Positions 29,129-37,018 of a stretch of 64,000 nucleotides of DNA are shown in pieces (the stretch's first letter is position 1; every line of letters begins with the position of its first letter). The position numbers and the translations under genes were made by a program. The notes beneath the pieces are model-generated. The model was not told where the DNA came from. It worked only from the letters and a program-made list of their open reading frames with translations, and did not search any database. The DNA comes from Sphaerisporangium corydalis (lineage in GTDB: Bacteria > Actinomycetota > Actinomycetes > Streptosporangiales > Streptosporangiaceae), in NCBI RefSeq assembly GCF_025506355.1, contig NZ_JANZYP010000017.1:62001-126000 (forward strand), read 5' to 3'.

Positions 29129-30852
29129 CGGCGGACCCCCCGCGTGAGGCCCTGGACCAGCCACCTGCCGGTCGCCAGGAGCAGCAGCACCGGCACCGCG
29201 GTCAGCACCACCGCCTGGGCGGCCAGCACGCCCGCCGAGGTGGTGAACTCGCGTGCCTGCTGCAGCAGGACCAGCGGCGCCTGGTCGGCGGCCGGCCAGT
29301 TGAGCAGCAGGCCCATCACCAGGTCGTTCCACGTGGTGACGAACGCCAGCACCGCCACCGTCACCACGGCGGGCCCGCTCTCGACCGTCATCTGGAACAG
29401 CGCCGACCGCCCCTGGGCGAGCGGGCGCAGCACCACCGGGCGGGGCACCGACATGAACGCGTTGCGCAGCAGCAGCACCCCGAGCGGCAGCACCAGCGCC
29501 GCGTGCACGAAGCTCAGGATGACGGTGCCGCCCAGCCACGCGCCCAGCACGTCCCCGAGGGGCACGGCCAGCACCTGCGGCGGCAGCACCGCCAGCACGA
29601 CCGCCACCGCCGCGACCACCCGCCGGGTGCGCGGCGGGAGCTGGTCGGGGGTCAGCGCGTACGCGGCGGGCACGGCCGGCAGGACGACCAGGACCGCGAC
29701 CAGCACCCCCCGCTGCGCGGTGGCGCCGAGCGCGGCGGCGAACGCCCCGCCGTCGAACGCCTCGCCGTACGACCCGGGGCCGTAGCCTCCGGCCCACCAG
29801 CCGGACGTGGCCGCCGCCACCGGGTCGCGGAGCGAGGTGAGCAGCAGGACGGCGAACGGGACGGCCCACACCACCGCCACCGCGACGGTCACGACCCGGA
29901 CGGCCCGCCGGGGACGCGCGGGCGCGGGCGCCGCGGGGTCGCCGGGGCGGTGCCGCGCCCGTGGCCAGTCGCGGCGCAGCCGCCACAGCACGACCACGAC
30001 CACGGCCGAGGCCATCGCCGCCAGCAGGATCGCCATCGCCGACGCCCGGCCGTCCCCGAGGTCGTCGCGGTGGCGCCACCAGAACAGCCCCATCACGTCG
30101 ACCCCGGCCTGGACCGACCCCGGGGCGCCGATCAGGACCAGGTCGAACACGCGGACGGCGGCGGTCAGCACGACCAGCATCGCCACCGCCGAGGTCGGGA
30201 ACAGCGCGGGGATGACCACCGTACGCAGCCGCCCGAACCGCCCGGCGCCGAAGATGCGGGTGACGCGCAGCAGGTCGGCGGGCACGTTGGCGAGGCCCAC
30301 GTGGAAGACCACGAAGGCGAGCCCGGTCCACTGCCACACGAAGGCCAGGCCGAGGACCAGCCAGATCCAGCCAGGCCCGAGCAGGAGCGGCCCGCCGCGC
30401 AGCAGCGCGCTCACGGTGCCGCGCTCGGGGTCGGCGTCGAAGATCAGCCGGAAGGCCACCCCGGCGGTCAGCGGCGAGGTCACGGCGGGCGTCGCCAGCG
30501 CTATGAGCAGCAGCATCCGCGAGCGCGGCCCGGCGTCCCCGGCCAGCCAGGCGATGGCCAGGCCGAGCCCGCAGGCCACCAGGGCGAGCGCCAGCCACAC
30601 GGCGCTGTGGAACAGCGCCGGCCAGATGTCCTGGTCGGTCACCACGCCGGCGTAGGCGGCCGGCCCCTCGGCGCCGGTGACGCTCATCACGACGGTCGCG
30701 GCCAGCGGCGCGAGCAGGACGACCACCGCCAGCACGACGGCGGGCAGCAGGTGGGCCCAGGCGCCCCACCGGCCCTGGCCGCGGTGCCTGGCGGGCGCCC
30801 GCAGGTCGTGGTGCGGCGTCACGTCGAACAGGAAGGAGCCCTCGCGCGTCAT
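29125..30852 (-). CDS. ABC importer permease with both halves fused (MalF-MalG type), degenerate coupling loops
   Basis: A 575-residue membrane protein with two complete permease halves, about six helices each, joined near residue 310 by an Arg/Pro-rich linker (WPRARHRPGDPAAPAP). In sugar importers each half has an EAA loop that docks on the ATPase; here the matching stretches read DLLRVTRIFGAGRFGRLRTV and RPLAQGRSALFQMTVESGP, lacking the E-A-A and D-G residues. The ATG overlaps the binding-protein stop and its own stop overlaps the STAND gene, both by 4 bases. Normally two separate genes encode these halves. Confidence 0.88.
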   Translation of the reverse strand: MTREGSFLFDVTPHHDLRAPARHRGQGRWGAWAHLLPAVVLAVVVLLAPLAATVVMSVTGAEGPAAYAGVVTDQDIWPALFHSAVWLALALVACGLGLAIAWLAGDAGPRSRMLLLIALATPAVTSPLTAGVAFRLIFDADPERGTVSALLRGGPLLLGPGWIWLVLGLAFVWQWTGLAFVVFHVGLANVPADLLRVTRIFGAGRFGRLRTVVIPALFPTSAVAMLVVLTAAVRVFDLVLIGAPGSVQAGVDVMGLFWWRHRDDLGDGRASAMAILLAAMASAVVVVVLWRLRRDWPRARHRPGDPAAPAPARPRRAVRVVTVAVAVVWAVPFAVLLLTSLRDPVAAATSGWWAGGYGPGSYGEAFDGGAFAAALGATAQRGVLVAVLVVLPAVPAAYALTPDQLPPRTRRVVAAVAVVLAVLPPQVLAVPLGDVLGAWLGGTVILSFVHAALVLPLGVLLLRNAFMSVPRPVVLRPLAQGRSALFQMTVESGPAVVTVAVLAFVTTWNDLVMGLLLNWPAADQAPLVLLQQAREFTTSAGVLAAQAVVLTAVPVLLLLATGRWLVQGLTRGVRR

Positions 30853-32072
30853 GACGGGGCCGCCTCGCTGAGCCTCTTCAGTGCGGCCACCGCTGTACCG
30901 GCGGCCTGGTCGGCGCGCGTCCGGTCCACGGTGACCGCGACGAACATATCGGTCAGCACCTGCCACAGTCCCTGCCCGTCGCCGCCGGCCAGGGCGCCGG
31001 TCAGCCGGTCGGACAGGTCGAACTCGATCTCCCCGGCCAGCTCGGCCGCGAGGCCGCGCATCGCCGGCGGGTAGTGGGTGACCGCGCCGTTGAGCGAGAG
31101 GAAGCCGCCCGCCGCGGCCCAGCTCTCCAGCCCGGCGATGCCGCCCGCCCCGGTGAGCTGCTCGACGAACGCCACCCCGCGCTCCCCGCCCGAGTCGAGC
31201 GCCACCACCGCGTCCCCGCCGGCCACCACGGGCGGCCGTGGGGCGCCCCGGGGGCCGGGGAAGGGGAACCGCCACGCCGCCCGGCCGGGCGAGCGGTACC
31301 GGTCGATGACCGGCCAGGCGAAGTCGGGCGCGGCCAGCATGTCCGCCCGGCCGTACCGGAACACGTCGAGGACGGAGTCGTGGAACTGGGTGACCAGCGC
31401 CCGCCGGCCCCCGCCGGGGAGGAGGTTCTCGATCGACCAGAGCCGGGCCAGCCGGGTGAGCGCCTCCCTGACCGGCGCGGACGCCCAGTCGCCGTCCTTC
31501 TCGTGCAGCGTGCGGTAGGCGGCGCGGTCGATCCCGACGAGCACGTTCTCGAACCAGTCGGTCAGCACCCAGCCGTCGGCGGCGCCGATGGCCAGCGGCG
31601 GGCTCGTCAGGGCACGGCGGCGGCACATCTCCAGCCACTGCTCGAAGTCCTCAGGCGGCAGCGGCACCGCCTCGGGCCGGTACCAGACCAGCGACTTGTG
31701 GGCGACCTTGAACCAGACCCCGCGCACCGAGTCGTCCGGCCCGCAGCGGAGCAGGTCCCGCCAGTAGGCGGGGTCGCCGGAGCGTACGGGCCGCAGCCGG
31801 GCGCAGATGGCGGGGTCCTCCACCAGGCCGGGCCGGGGCACGATCGCCACGTCGGGGGTCGCGGCGGGCGCCACCGGGTTGCGGAGCAGGGCCGCGATGT
31901 TGTCGCCCGCCGAGTACACGACGGCCTCCCGCCCGCCGAGCACGTCGCGGAAGCGGGCCAGCTCCCACCCGCTCCACACCACCGCGACGCGCAGCGGCGG
32001 CTCCCCGCCGCAGCCGGTCACCCCCGCGGCCGCGACGGCCGACAGCACGGCCAGCGCCCTCCTACGATCCAT
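30849..32072 (-). CDS. extracellular solute-binding lipoprotein
   Basis: A 407-residue protein with a lipoprotein signal peptide (MDRRRALAVLSAVAAAGVTGC, cysteine at residue 21) and a family 1 solute-binding fold: KSLVWYRPEAVPLPPEDFEQW, IGAADGWVLTDWFENVL and a late WAAAGGFLSLNGAV segment. Related proteins bind sugars or oligosaccharides outside the membrane. The start overlaps the degenerate ATPase gene by 11 bases and the stop overlaps the fused permease. Unlike its partners it looks fully competent, so ligand capture is probably retained. Confidence 0.88.
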   Translation of the reverse strand: MDRRRALAVLSAVAAAGVTGCGGEPPLRVAVVWSGWELARFRDVLGGREAVVYSAGDNIAALLRNPVAPAATPDVAIVPRPGLVEDPAICARLRPVRSGDPAYWRDLLRCGPDDSVRGVWFKVAHKSLVWYRPEAVPLPPEDFEQWLEMCRRRALTSPPLAIGAADGWVLTDWFENVLVGIDRAAYRTLHEKDGDWASAPVREALTRLARLWSIENLLPGGGRRALVTQFHDSVLDVFRYGRADMLAAPDFAWPVIDRYRSPGRAAWRFPFPGPRGAPRPPVVAGGDAVVALDSGGERGVAFVEQLTGAGGIAGLESWAAAGGFLSLNGAVTHYPPAMRGLAAELAGEIEFDLSDRLTGALAGGDGQGLWQVLTDMFVAVTVDRTRADQAAGTAVAALKRLSEAAPS

Positions 32073-32706
32073 CGCCGTCCACCACCTCCCAGGAGCCGCC
32101 GGGCGAGCGGAGCGTCTCGACGCGGTGCCGGTCGTCGCTCACCACCAGGACGGGCAGGTCGACGTAGGTCTTCAGGCACTCGCTGACCGCGGCGTGGCAG
32201 GGGGTGTGCCCGGCGCGGTCCTCGATGAGCACGGCCTTGGCCGCGTGCCAGCGGCACATCGCGCGGGCGAGCGCCACCCGGAGCCGCTCGTCGGGCGACA
32301 GCTCGTACGGCCGCCAGCCGAGGAGCCCCTGGAGGCCCAGCCGCCCGGCCACGTAGTGGACGTGCTTCCTGCGGTGGTCGGCACGGTAGCGCCGCTCCAC
32401 CCCGAAGGCGATGTTCTGCTCGGCGGTCAGGTGGGGGAGCAGCCCGCCGCCGGGCGGGACGAAGGCGATGCCGCGCTCCTCGGTCGGCAGCGAGGTGATC
32501 TCGTTGCCCGAGATCCGGATCGTGCCCTGGTCGGGCCAGGTCTGCCCGAGGACCACGTCGATGAAGGCCTCGGCGTCGGCGGCGTCGGCCGCCAGCACGA
32601 CCGAGGTCGTGCCGCCCTCGGCGAGCAGGTGGCCGGGTTTCAGCGACCGCCGGCCTCCGTCGTGCTCCCAGGAGATGCCGTCGAGCTGAAGCTGTAGCCC
32701 GGCCAC
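32062..32706 (-). CDS. ABC ATPase-like protein with all catalytic motifs lost
   Basis: A 214-residue protein that aligns along its length with sugar-importer ATPases: PDQGTIRISGNEITSLPTEE and LLPHLTAEQNIAFGVERR are clear family landmarks. Yet Walker A is replaced by AADAADAEA (39-47), the Q-loop by VPPG, the signature by LSPDE (136-140), Walker B by VLIEDRAG and the switch histidine by SDDRH. ATP hydrolysis is very unlikely. GTG at 32706 follows GGAG at about 10 bases; a TTG at 32727 is the alternative. It opens the four-gene operon; 192 bases upstream hold GC-rich palindromes but no gene. Confidence 0.85.
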   Translation of the reverse strand: MAGLQLQLDGISWEHDGGRRSLKPGHLLAEGGTTSVVLAADAADAEAFIDVVLGQTWPDQGTIRISGNEITSLPTEERGIAFVPPGGGLLPHLTAEQNIAFGVERRYRADHRRKHVHYVAGRLGLQGLLGWRPYELSPDERLRVALARAMCRWHAAKAVLIEDRAGHTPCHAAVSECLKTYVDLPVLVVSDDRHRVETLRSPGGSWEVVDGDGS

Positions 32707-32898
32707 GGATTCACCAGCTCCGACCAATGGGGGGACGCGCGCCCTTTGCCGGACGCGCCGATCGGGGTCTCGAATTCCCGTTCCCGAATCCTAGCGGAAT
32801 CGGCCCGTCCCCCCGGGGGGCGAAGCGACGCAGGCGCGACCCCGGCATTCTTTCCGGGTGCCGGCGCCGCGCCGGCACGGGTTCCGGATGGCACGGTT

Positions 32899-33534
32899 CT
32901 AAAGGGAGGGCGGCAGCATTAGGGAGGGCGGCAGCGTTCTCTGGCCGGGAACGTCCGGCCAGGTTATTCGCGCGACCGCCTCGAAAAGGTACCGCCAGGG
33001 GAGGTCGGGGCCGGCGCTCTCGATGTAATGGCGCAGCAGCCCGGCCGCGGCGCGCGCGTCGGACATGGCCTCGTGCGCGCCGTCCAGCGGCACCCCGGCC
33101 ACGGCGCAGCAGTCGGCCAGGCTGCGGGGGTCGCCGGGCAGGAAGTGCGCGGCCCAGTTCATCGTGCAGACCCCGAGCCGGTGGTCCACCGGCCAGTTCA
33201 CGTCGAGGCGGCGGAACTCGTGGGCGACGAACCGGGCGTCGAACGGGAGGTTGTGCGCGGCCATGATCCGGCCGCGCAGCAGGGCGGCGACGCCACCGGC
33301 GATCTCCTGGAACGCCGGCGCCCGGCTGACGTCGGCCTCGGTGATGCCGTGGACGTGCTCGGGGCCGAGGTCGCGTCCGGGGTTGACCAAAGTGGTCCAC
33401 TCGCCGGTGACATCGCCCGTCGCGTCTAAATGGACAAGGCCGATTTCTATGATTCGGTCATCCTCTGAGGTTCGGAGGCCGGTCGTCTCCACATCGACGA
33501 CTACATAGCCGGGAGAACGCGGCTTCCGCTTCAT
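32899..33534 (-). CDS. DnaQ-like 3'-5' exonuclease domain protein
   Basis: A 211-residue DEDDh exonuclease. ExoI motif VVDVETTG, ExoII in MAAHNLPFDARF and ExoIII HEAMSDARAAAGLL with the catalytic histidine are all present, as in the epsilon subunit of DNA polymerase III and RNase T. The C-terminus ends in a duplicated LPPSL from an 18-bp tandem repeat (32900-32935). It may trim DNA or RNA ends. The start codon at 33534 lacks a clear ribosome site. It is on the same strand as the STAND operon but 192 bases away, so linkage is uncertain. Confidence 0.88.
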   Translation of the reverse strand: MKRKPRSPGYVVVDVETTGLRTSEDDRIIEIGLVHLDATGDVTGEWTTLVNPGRDLGPEHVHGITEADVSRAPAFQEIAGGVAALLRGRIMAAHNLPFDARFVAHEFRRLDVNWPVDHRLGVCTMNWAAHFLPGDPRSLADCCAVAGVPLDGAHEAMSDARAAAGLLRHYIESAGPDLPWRYLFEAVARITWPDVPGQRTLPPSLMLPPSL

Positions 33535-33861
33535 GGGCGGACTTTACGATAAACACCGATTCGGCGATACCCGATATGTTGCGGGGAAATGCCCGGCGGG
33601 CGGTGGAGTTCGCCGCACGGGTCGCCGGCGGGGGGCGACCGTGTCCGGGCGCCGGTGCGCGACAGCGATATTCCTTCCGCGTTTCCGGTGTTTTTGCGGA
33701 GTGCCGCAGCCGTTCGCGCGGCCGGCGATCGAGGTCGTCCCGGCCCGTCTCACCCCGCTTGACCTGCGCGTCCGCAGAACGGTGGCCGCACCACCGCACG
33801 GGCTCGCACCGACAAATTCGGTAGTCTTGACAATTCTGCTTGTCGGTGAGACCGTGGAGAC
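33535..33861. promoter_or_regulatory. divergent intergenic region with 8-bp inverted repeat
   Basis: ACCGACAA (33808-33815) and TTGTCGGT (33840-33847) form a perfect inverted repeat separated by 24 bases. Between them lie TAGTCT (33822-33827) and TTGACA (33827-33832), so the arms flank promoter elements of the HTH gene. The rest, 33535-33800, holds no gene with coding-like composition and no clear terminator. The HTH product is a candidate ligand of the repeat. Confidence 0.5.
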
Positions 33862-34476
33862 ATGTTGGAAGTGGCGGTGATCGAGGACCCGGCGGCGGCC
33901 GAGGTCTCGCTGGATCCGGTGCGGTCGCGCCTGCTGGCCGAGCTGGTCCGGCCCGCGTCGGCCGCGACGCTGGCCGCGAAGGTTGGTCTGCCCCGGCAGA
34001 AGGTGAACTACCACCTGAGGGCGCTCGAACGGCACGGGCTGATCGAGCTGATGGAGGAACGCCGCAAGGGCAACATGACCGAGCGCGTGATGGCCGCGAC
34101 CGCGGCCTCCTACGTGATCTCGCCGGTGGCCCTGGCCGCGGTCGCGCCCGACCCGGCCCGTTCCCCCGACCAGCTCTCGGCGAGGTGGCTGCTCGCCCTC
34201 GCCGCACGGCTGGTGCGCGACGTCGGCGAACTGGTCACCGGCGCGACCAAGGCGCGAAGACGGGTCGCGACGTTCGCCGTCGACGGCCGGGTGCGCTTCG
34301 CGTCGGCCGCCGACCGCGCGGCCTTCGCCGAACGGCTCGCGGAGGCCGTCACGGCCCTCGCCGGGGAGTACCACGACGAGACCGCCGAGGGCGGGCGCGA
34401 GCACCGCGTCATCGTCGCGCTGCACCCGCAGGTGAAGACCGAGACATCAGATATATCCGATTTCAGGGAGTCGTGA
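33862..34476 (+). CDS. ArsR-like winged-helix transcriptional regulator
   Basis: A 204-residue protein with an N-terminal HTH of the ArsR/HTH_20 group (SLDPVRSRLLAELVRPASAA, then LPRQKVNYHLRALERHGLIE) and a C-terminal helical region that may bind ligand or form dimers. Members of this group often repress a neighbouring SRPBCC or membrane gene. Its stop overlaps a GTG of the next gene, so the two are translated together. Autoregulation through the inverted repeat just upstream is plausible. Confidence 0.88.
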   Translation: MLEVAVIEDPAAAEVSLDPVRSRLLAELVRPASAATLAAKVGLPRQKVNYHLRALERHGLIELMEERRKGNMTERVMAATAASYVISPVALAAVAPDPARSPDQLSARWLLALAARLVRDVGELVTGATKARRRVATFAVDGRVRFASAADRAAFAERLAEAVTALAGEYHDETAEGGREHRVIVALHPQVKTETSDISDFRES

Positions 34477-34481
34477 ACGGG

Positions 34482-35222
34482 ATGACGCACCCATTCGAGT
34501 TGCGCAAGGAAATCGAGCTGCGGGCGGCTGCGGAGCAGGTGTGGGAAGCGGTGGCGACGGGTCCGGGCCTCGACTCGTGGTACATGGGGCGCAACGAGGT
34601 CGAACCGGGTGAGGGCGGCAAGGCACGCCAGTTCTTCGGGGACTTCCCGGTGGAGGCGACCGTGACCGCCTGGGAACCGGGCCGCCGCTTCGCCTACCGG
34701 GGCGAAGGCGAAGACGGCCTTTACATGGCTCTGCAGTTCGTCATCGAGCCGCGGGGGAGTGGGTCGCTGGTGCGCCTCGTGCAGACCGGAGTGCTGGGCG
34801 AGGGCTGGGAGGAGGAGTTGGAGGCCTTGCACAAGGGGTGGGACATGTACCTGCACACGCTCGACCAGTACCTATCGCACTTTCCCGGCAGGTTCGCGCT
34901 GGTGGTGTTCGGAGCGCGCATGGCCACGGGCGTCGTCCCCGGCGGAGTCTGGCCGGTGGTCATGGCGGGGCTGGGCGTCACTGAAGAAGTCGTGCAGGGC
35001 GACCGGGTGCGGCTGACCCCGGTCGGGCTCCGGCCGATCGAAGGGATCGCCGACTACGTGACCTCCGGCTTCCTCGGGGTGCGCACCGGCGACGGGCTGT
35101 ACCGGTTCATCGAGGGCCTCAACGACACCGTGGTCGTGGGTCACCACCTGTTCTCCGAAGAGGTGGACGTGCGGGAGACCGAGCAGGCCTGGCAGCACTG
35201 GCTGGAAGGCCTGTTCTCCTGA
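34482..35222 (+). CDS. SRPBCC (AHSA1/START-like) domain protein
   Basis: A 246-residue protein. The first 130 residues form an AHSA1-type SRPBCC fold (LRKEIELRAAAEQVWEAVAT, GLDSWYMG, then LHKGWDMYLHTLDQYLSHFPG at the end of the domain), a hydrophobic-ligand cavity seen in stress-related and polyketide cyclase-like proteins. The remaining 110 residues may be a second, more divergent copy. The ATG at 34482 stands 11 bases after AGGGAG and was preferred to the overlapping GTG at 34473. It forms an operon with the ArsR-like gene. Confidence 0.88.
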   Translation: MTHPFELRKEIELRAAAEQVWEAVATGPGLDSWYMGRNEVEPGEGGKARQFFGDFPVEATVTAWEPGRRFAYRGEGEDGLYMALQFVIEPRGSGSLVRLVQTGVLGEGWEEELEALHKGWDMYLHTLDQYLSHFPGRFALVVFGARMATGVVPGGVWPVVMAGLGVTEEVVQGDRVRLTPVGLRPIEGIADYVTSGFLGVRTGDGLYRFIEGLNDTVVVGHHLFSEEVDVRETEQAWQHWLEGLFS

Positions 35223-35326
35223 GCCGCGGCACGCCCGCGGGCTGACCACCACGTCACCCCACCGGACGGTACGGCGGTCAGCCGACCGTCCGGAGTCAAC
35301 CGCGACACGCCGCCACCGAGGTCAAC

Positions 35327-35686
35327 ATGGCAATGGATGAGAGCACCAACCCCCCACACGTCGAGCCGGGAGACCCGGCCGGCGACGACTCCCAGGCGGC
35401 CGAGCCGCGCGGCCGCCTGGGCCGGACCCCCGACCGGCACCCCGCCGGCGAAAGCGGCCACGAAGAAGGGCGGAAGGCCGCCGCGGACGACGATCCCCCC
35501 GGGGAGAGGAAGTCCGGCGGTCACGACGGCGAGGACGCCGACGTGGAGAGCCACGAGTTCGGCGAGGAGAACGGCTCCGCCGACAAGGAGCCGGACGAGG
35601 AGAAACCGTCCGGCGAGGAGGAGACCGACGAGGACGGGCACGGCTCCAGCCGGTCGTTCCTCCTGGGTCTCGCCTGGTGGCCGTGA
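35327..35686 (+). CDS. small acidic, disordered protein
   Basis: A 119-residue frame rich in Glu, Asp, Gly and Pro with no hydrophobic core except the final LLGLAWWP. Third codon positions are almost always G or C, which supports real coding, and GAGG lies 5 bases before the ATG. No family was recognised. The extreme acidity could suit a chaperone-like, nucleic-acid-mimic or wall-associated role, but nothing decides this. It lies alone after the SRPBCC gene, with 104 bases between. Confidence 0.6.
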   Translation: MAMDESTNPPHVEPGDPAGDDSQAAEPRGRLGRTPDRHPAGESGHEEGRKAAADDDPPGERKSGGHDGEDADVESHEFGEENGSADKEPDEEKPSGEEETDEDGHGSSRSFLLGLAWWP

Positions 35687-36087
35687 CCCCGTCCCGCCAC
35701 CACGTCCCGTCCCGCCTCTGAACGGCCGGCATGGACGCGCCGCCCCCCGCGGACGCGTCCGCACCGGGACCGGTGACGCCGGCCGGTGACCGGCGCACGA
35801 CCCCGGCGAGCGGGTGCCCACCGCATGGTGCGGTGTCGGTGGGCACCGGCTCGCCGGCCTTTTCCCCGGTACCCCCGGCCCCTGGGCCCGCTATCGAGGG
35901 GGATGCCCGCCCGGCGGGAAACCGGTCCCCGGCGGAGATCGAAAAGCGCTCACGCCCAGTTGAAAGCGCTATTGGTGGATCAGAAGCGTACCGATAACGA
36001 CCAGATAGCGACCCCTAATACCTTCGTTATTGCGAGCAGGGAAACGGCAGAAACAGAGCCGCCGCCACAAAACGAGGGGTCAGTAAA
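35687..36087. promoter_or_regulatory. long intergenic region with promoter of the small secreted peptide
   Basis: The first 230 bases are GC-rich and without a convincing gene. The last 130 are much richer in A and T: ATAACGA (35994-36000) and TCGTTAT (36024-36030) form a perfect 7-bp inverted repeat around CCTAATACC, a possible -10. GAGGGG sits 8 bases before the ATG at 36088. Confidence 0.5.
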
Positions 36088-36285
36088 ATGAGCGACAACA
36101 TCAAGTCCATCGCCGCCCGGATCACCATTCTCACCGTCATCGGCCTCGGTGGCGTCGCCGTCGCCGGCACCATGGCCTCGGCCGAGAGCGGGCCCGCCGA
36201 CCAGGCCTCCACCTCGACCGTCACCCCGTCGCCCACCCCGACCCCGACCCCGCCGCTCCCGGACTCCAACACCCCCTGGGGCTGA
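36088..36285 (+). CDS. small secreted peptide with Pro-Thr tail
   Basis: A 65-residue product. Residues 1-31 form a signal peptide (ITILTVIGLGGVAVAGTMAS, cleavage near SAES) and the tail is a Thr/Pro repeat (TPSPTPTPTPPLPDSNTPWG). The GAGGGG ribosome site is optimal, a promoter-like AT-rich stretch lies upstream, and a strong terminator follows 25 bases after the stop, so the gene is a self-contained unit that seems well expressed. No conserved domain was recognised. Confidence 0.75.
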   Translation: MSDNIKSIAARITILTVIGLGGVAVAGTMASAESGPADQASTSTVTPSPTPTPTPPLPDSNTPWG

Positions 36286-36310
36286 TCGGCCCTCCGCGCA
36301 GCGGCCTCGA

Positions 36311-36345
36311 AAAACGGCAGGAGCCTTCTGGCTCCGGCCGTTTTC
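36311..36345 (+). terminator. intrinsic terminator of the small secreted peptide gene
   Basis: A hairpin with GGAGCC (36320-36325), loop TTCT and GGCTCC (36330-36335), extended by AAAACGG on the left and CCGTTTT on the right with one mismatch. The right arm ends in a T-run, so it can also terminate transcription from the minus strand. Confidence 0.85.
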
Positions 36346-36500
36346 GCGTTTTACGGCGATTTCCTTCGGCCCATTTTCTCCGCGACACGCCCGCGCTCGC
36401 CTCCGGCCCATTTCCGGGCGAGGTGCCCGCCGTTCGTGAAACGAGGACCGGCCGGGAATTCCACGGCGCCCGCGGCGGTCTCCCCGCGAAGATCGTCCCA

Positions 36501-36556
36501 GGCGGACGGGCGGACGGGCGGACGGGCGGACGGGCGGACGGGCGGACGGGCGGACG
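36501..36556. repeat. seven exact copies of an 8-bp tandem repeat
   Basis: GGCGGACG is repeated seven times without a change, followed by a partial copy (GGCGGC). It lies between the terminator region and the end of the small peptide gene at 36565, outside any supported gene. Perfect copies imply recent slippage. Confidence 0.9.
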
Positions 36557-36564
36557 GGCGGCGC

Positions 36565-36729
36565 TCAGGCGCCGGCCGCGGCCAGGATGCCGGCGGAGGA
36601 GTCCCAGGTGGTGCCCGCGGCGACGGCCACCCCGCCCCGGCCGCCACACGCCATCGCCGCCGAGAGGTCCGCGGCGGACGTCCTGGTGGCGAGGGTGTGT
36701 CGCACAGAGGTGATGGTCGCGTTCACCAT
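36565..36729 (-). CDS. 54-residue peptide, possible precursor peptide
   Basis: A short frame with a strong purine-rich ribosome site (AAGGAAGAG before the ATG at 36729). The product starts MVNATITSVRHTLATRTSAA and ends in a Gly/Ala-rich part with one cysteine (MACGGRGGVAVAAGTTWDSS). The division into a polar leader and a small-residue core recalls ribosomally made peptides, but no modifying enzyme gene is adjacent; the nearest enzyme is the DUF574 methyltransferase on the other strand. No family was recognised, and a short protein of another kind is equally possible. Confidence 0.55.
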   Translation of the reverse strand: MVNATITSVRHTLATRTSAADLSAAMACGGRGGVAVAAGTTWDSSAGILAAAGA

Positions 36730-37018
36730 TCGCTCTTCCTTCTCCTGGAACCGGCGGATACCGACTTCCCCCACCGGCCCGGGTGAATCTTCGGCGCCGC
36801 ACGCCCGCACTCTCGGAGAAGCACGAGGCGCCCGCCGTGTCAGGTGCCGCCGGTCAGGTGCCCCGCGACCCGGGGCCCGCCACCTGCGGTCCGGCGGGGC
36901 GGCGGGTCAGGTAATGGAAAGATCGTGACATTCGGTATTATCTTTGTCCCTCCTGAGCTGATATCTCAGTACCTACTGTCGGGATCACCCATGGGGTGCG
37001 GACCAGTAGAGGACATCG

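Noticed and set aside
35141-35821. 226-residue hydrophobic protein on the minus strand
   Set aside because: It is the antisense of the acidic gene; acidic codons read backwards give Leu/Val/Ala and imitate membrane helices.
35731-35997. 88-residue Pro/Ala-rich frame on the plus strand
   Set aside because: No ribosome site, no domain and mixed third-position composition.
36501-36556. CRISPR or replication-origin iterons
   Set aside because: Octamers are directly joined and GC-only, with no DnaA boxes or replication gene nearby.
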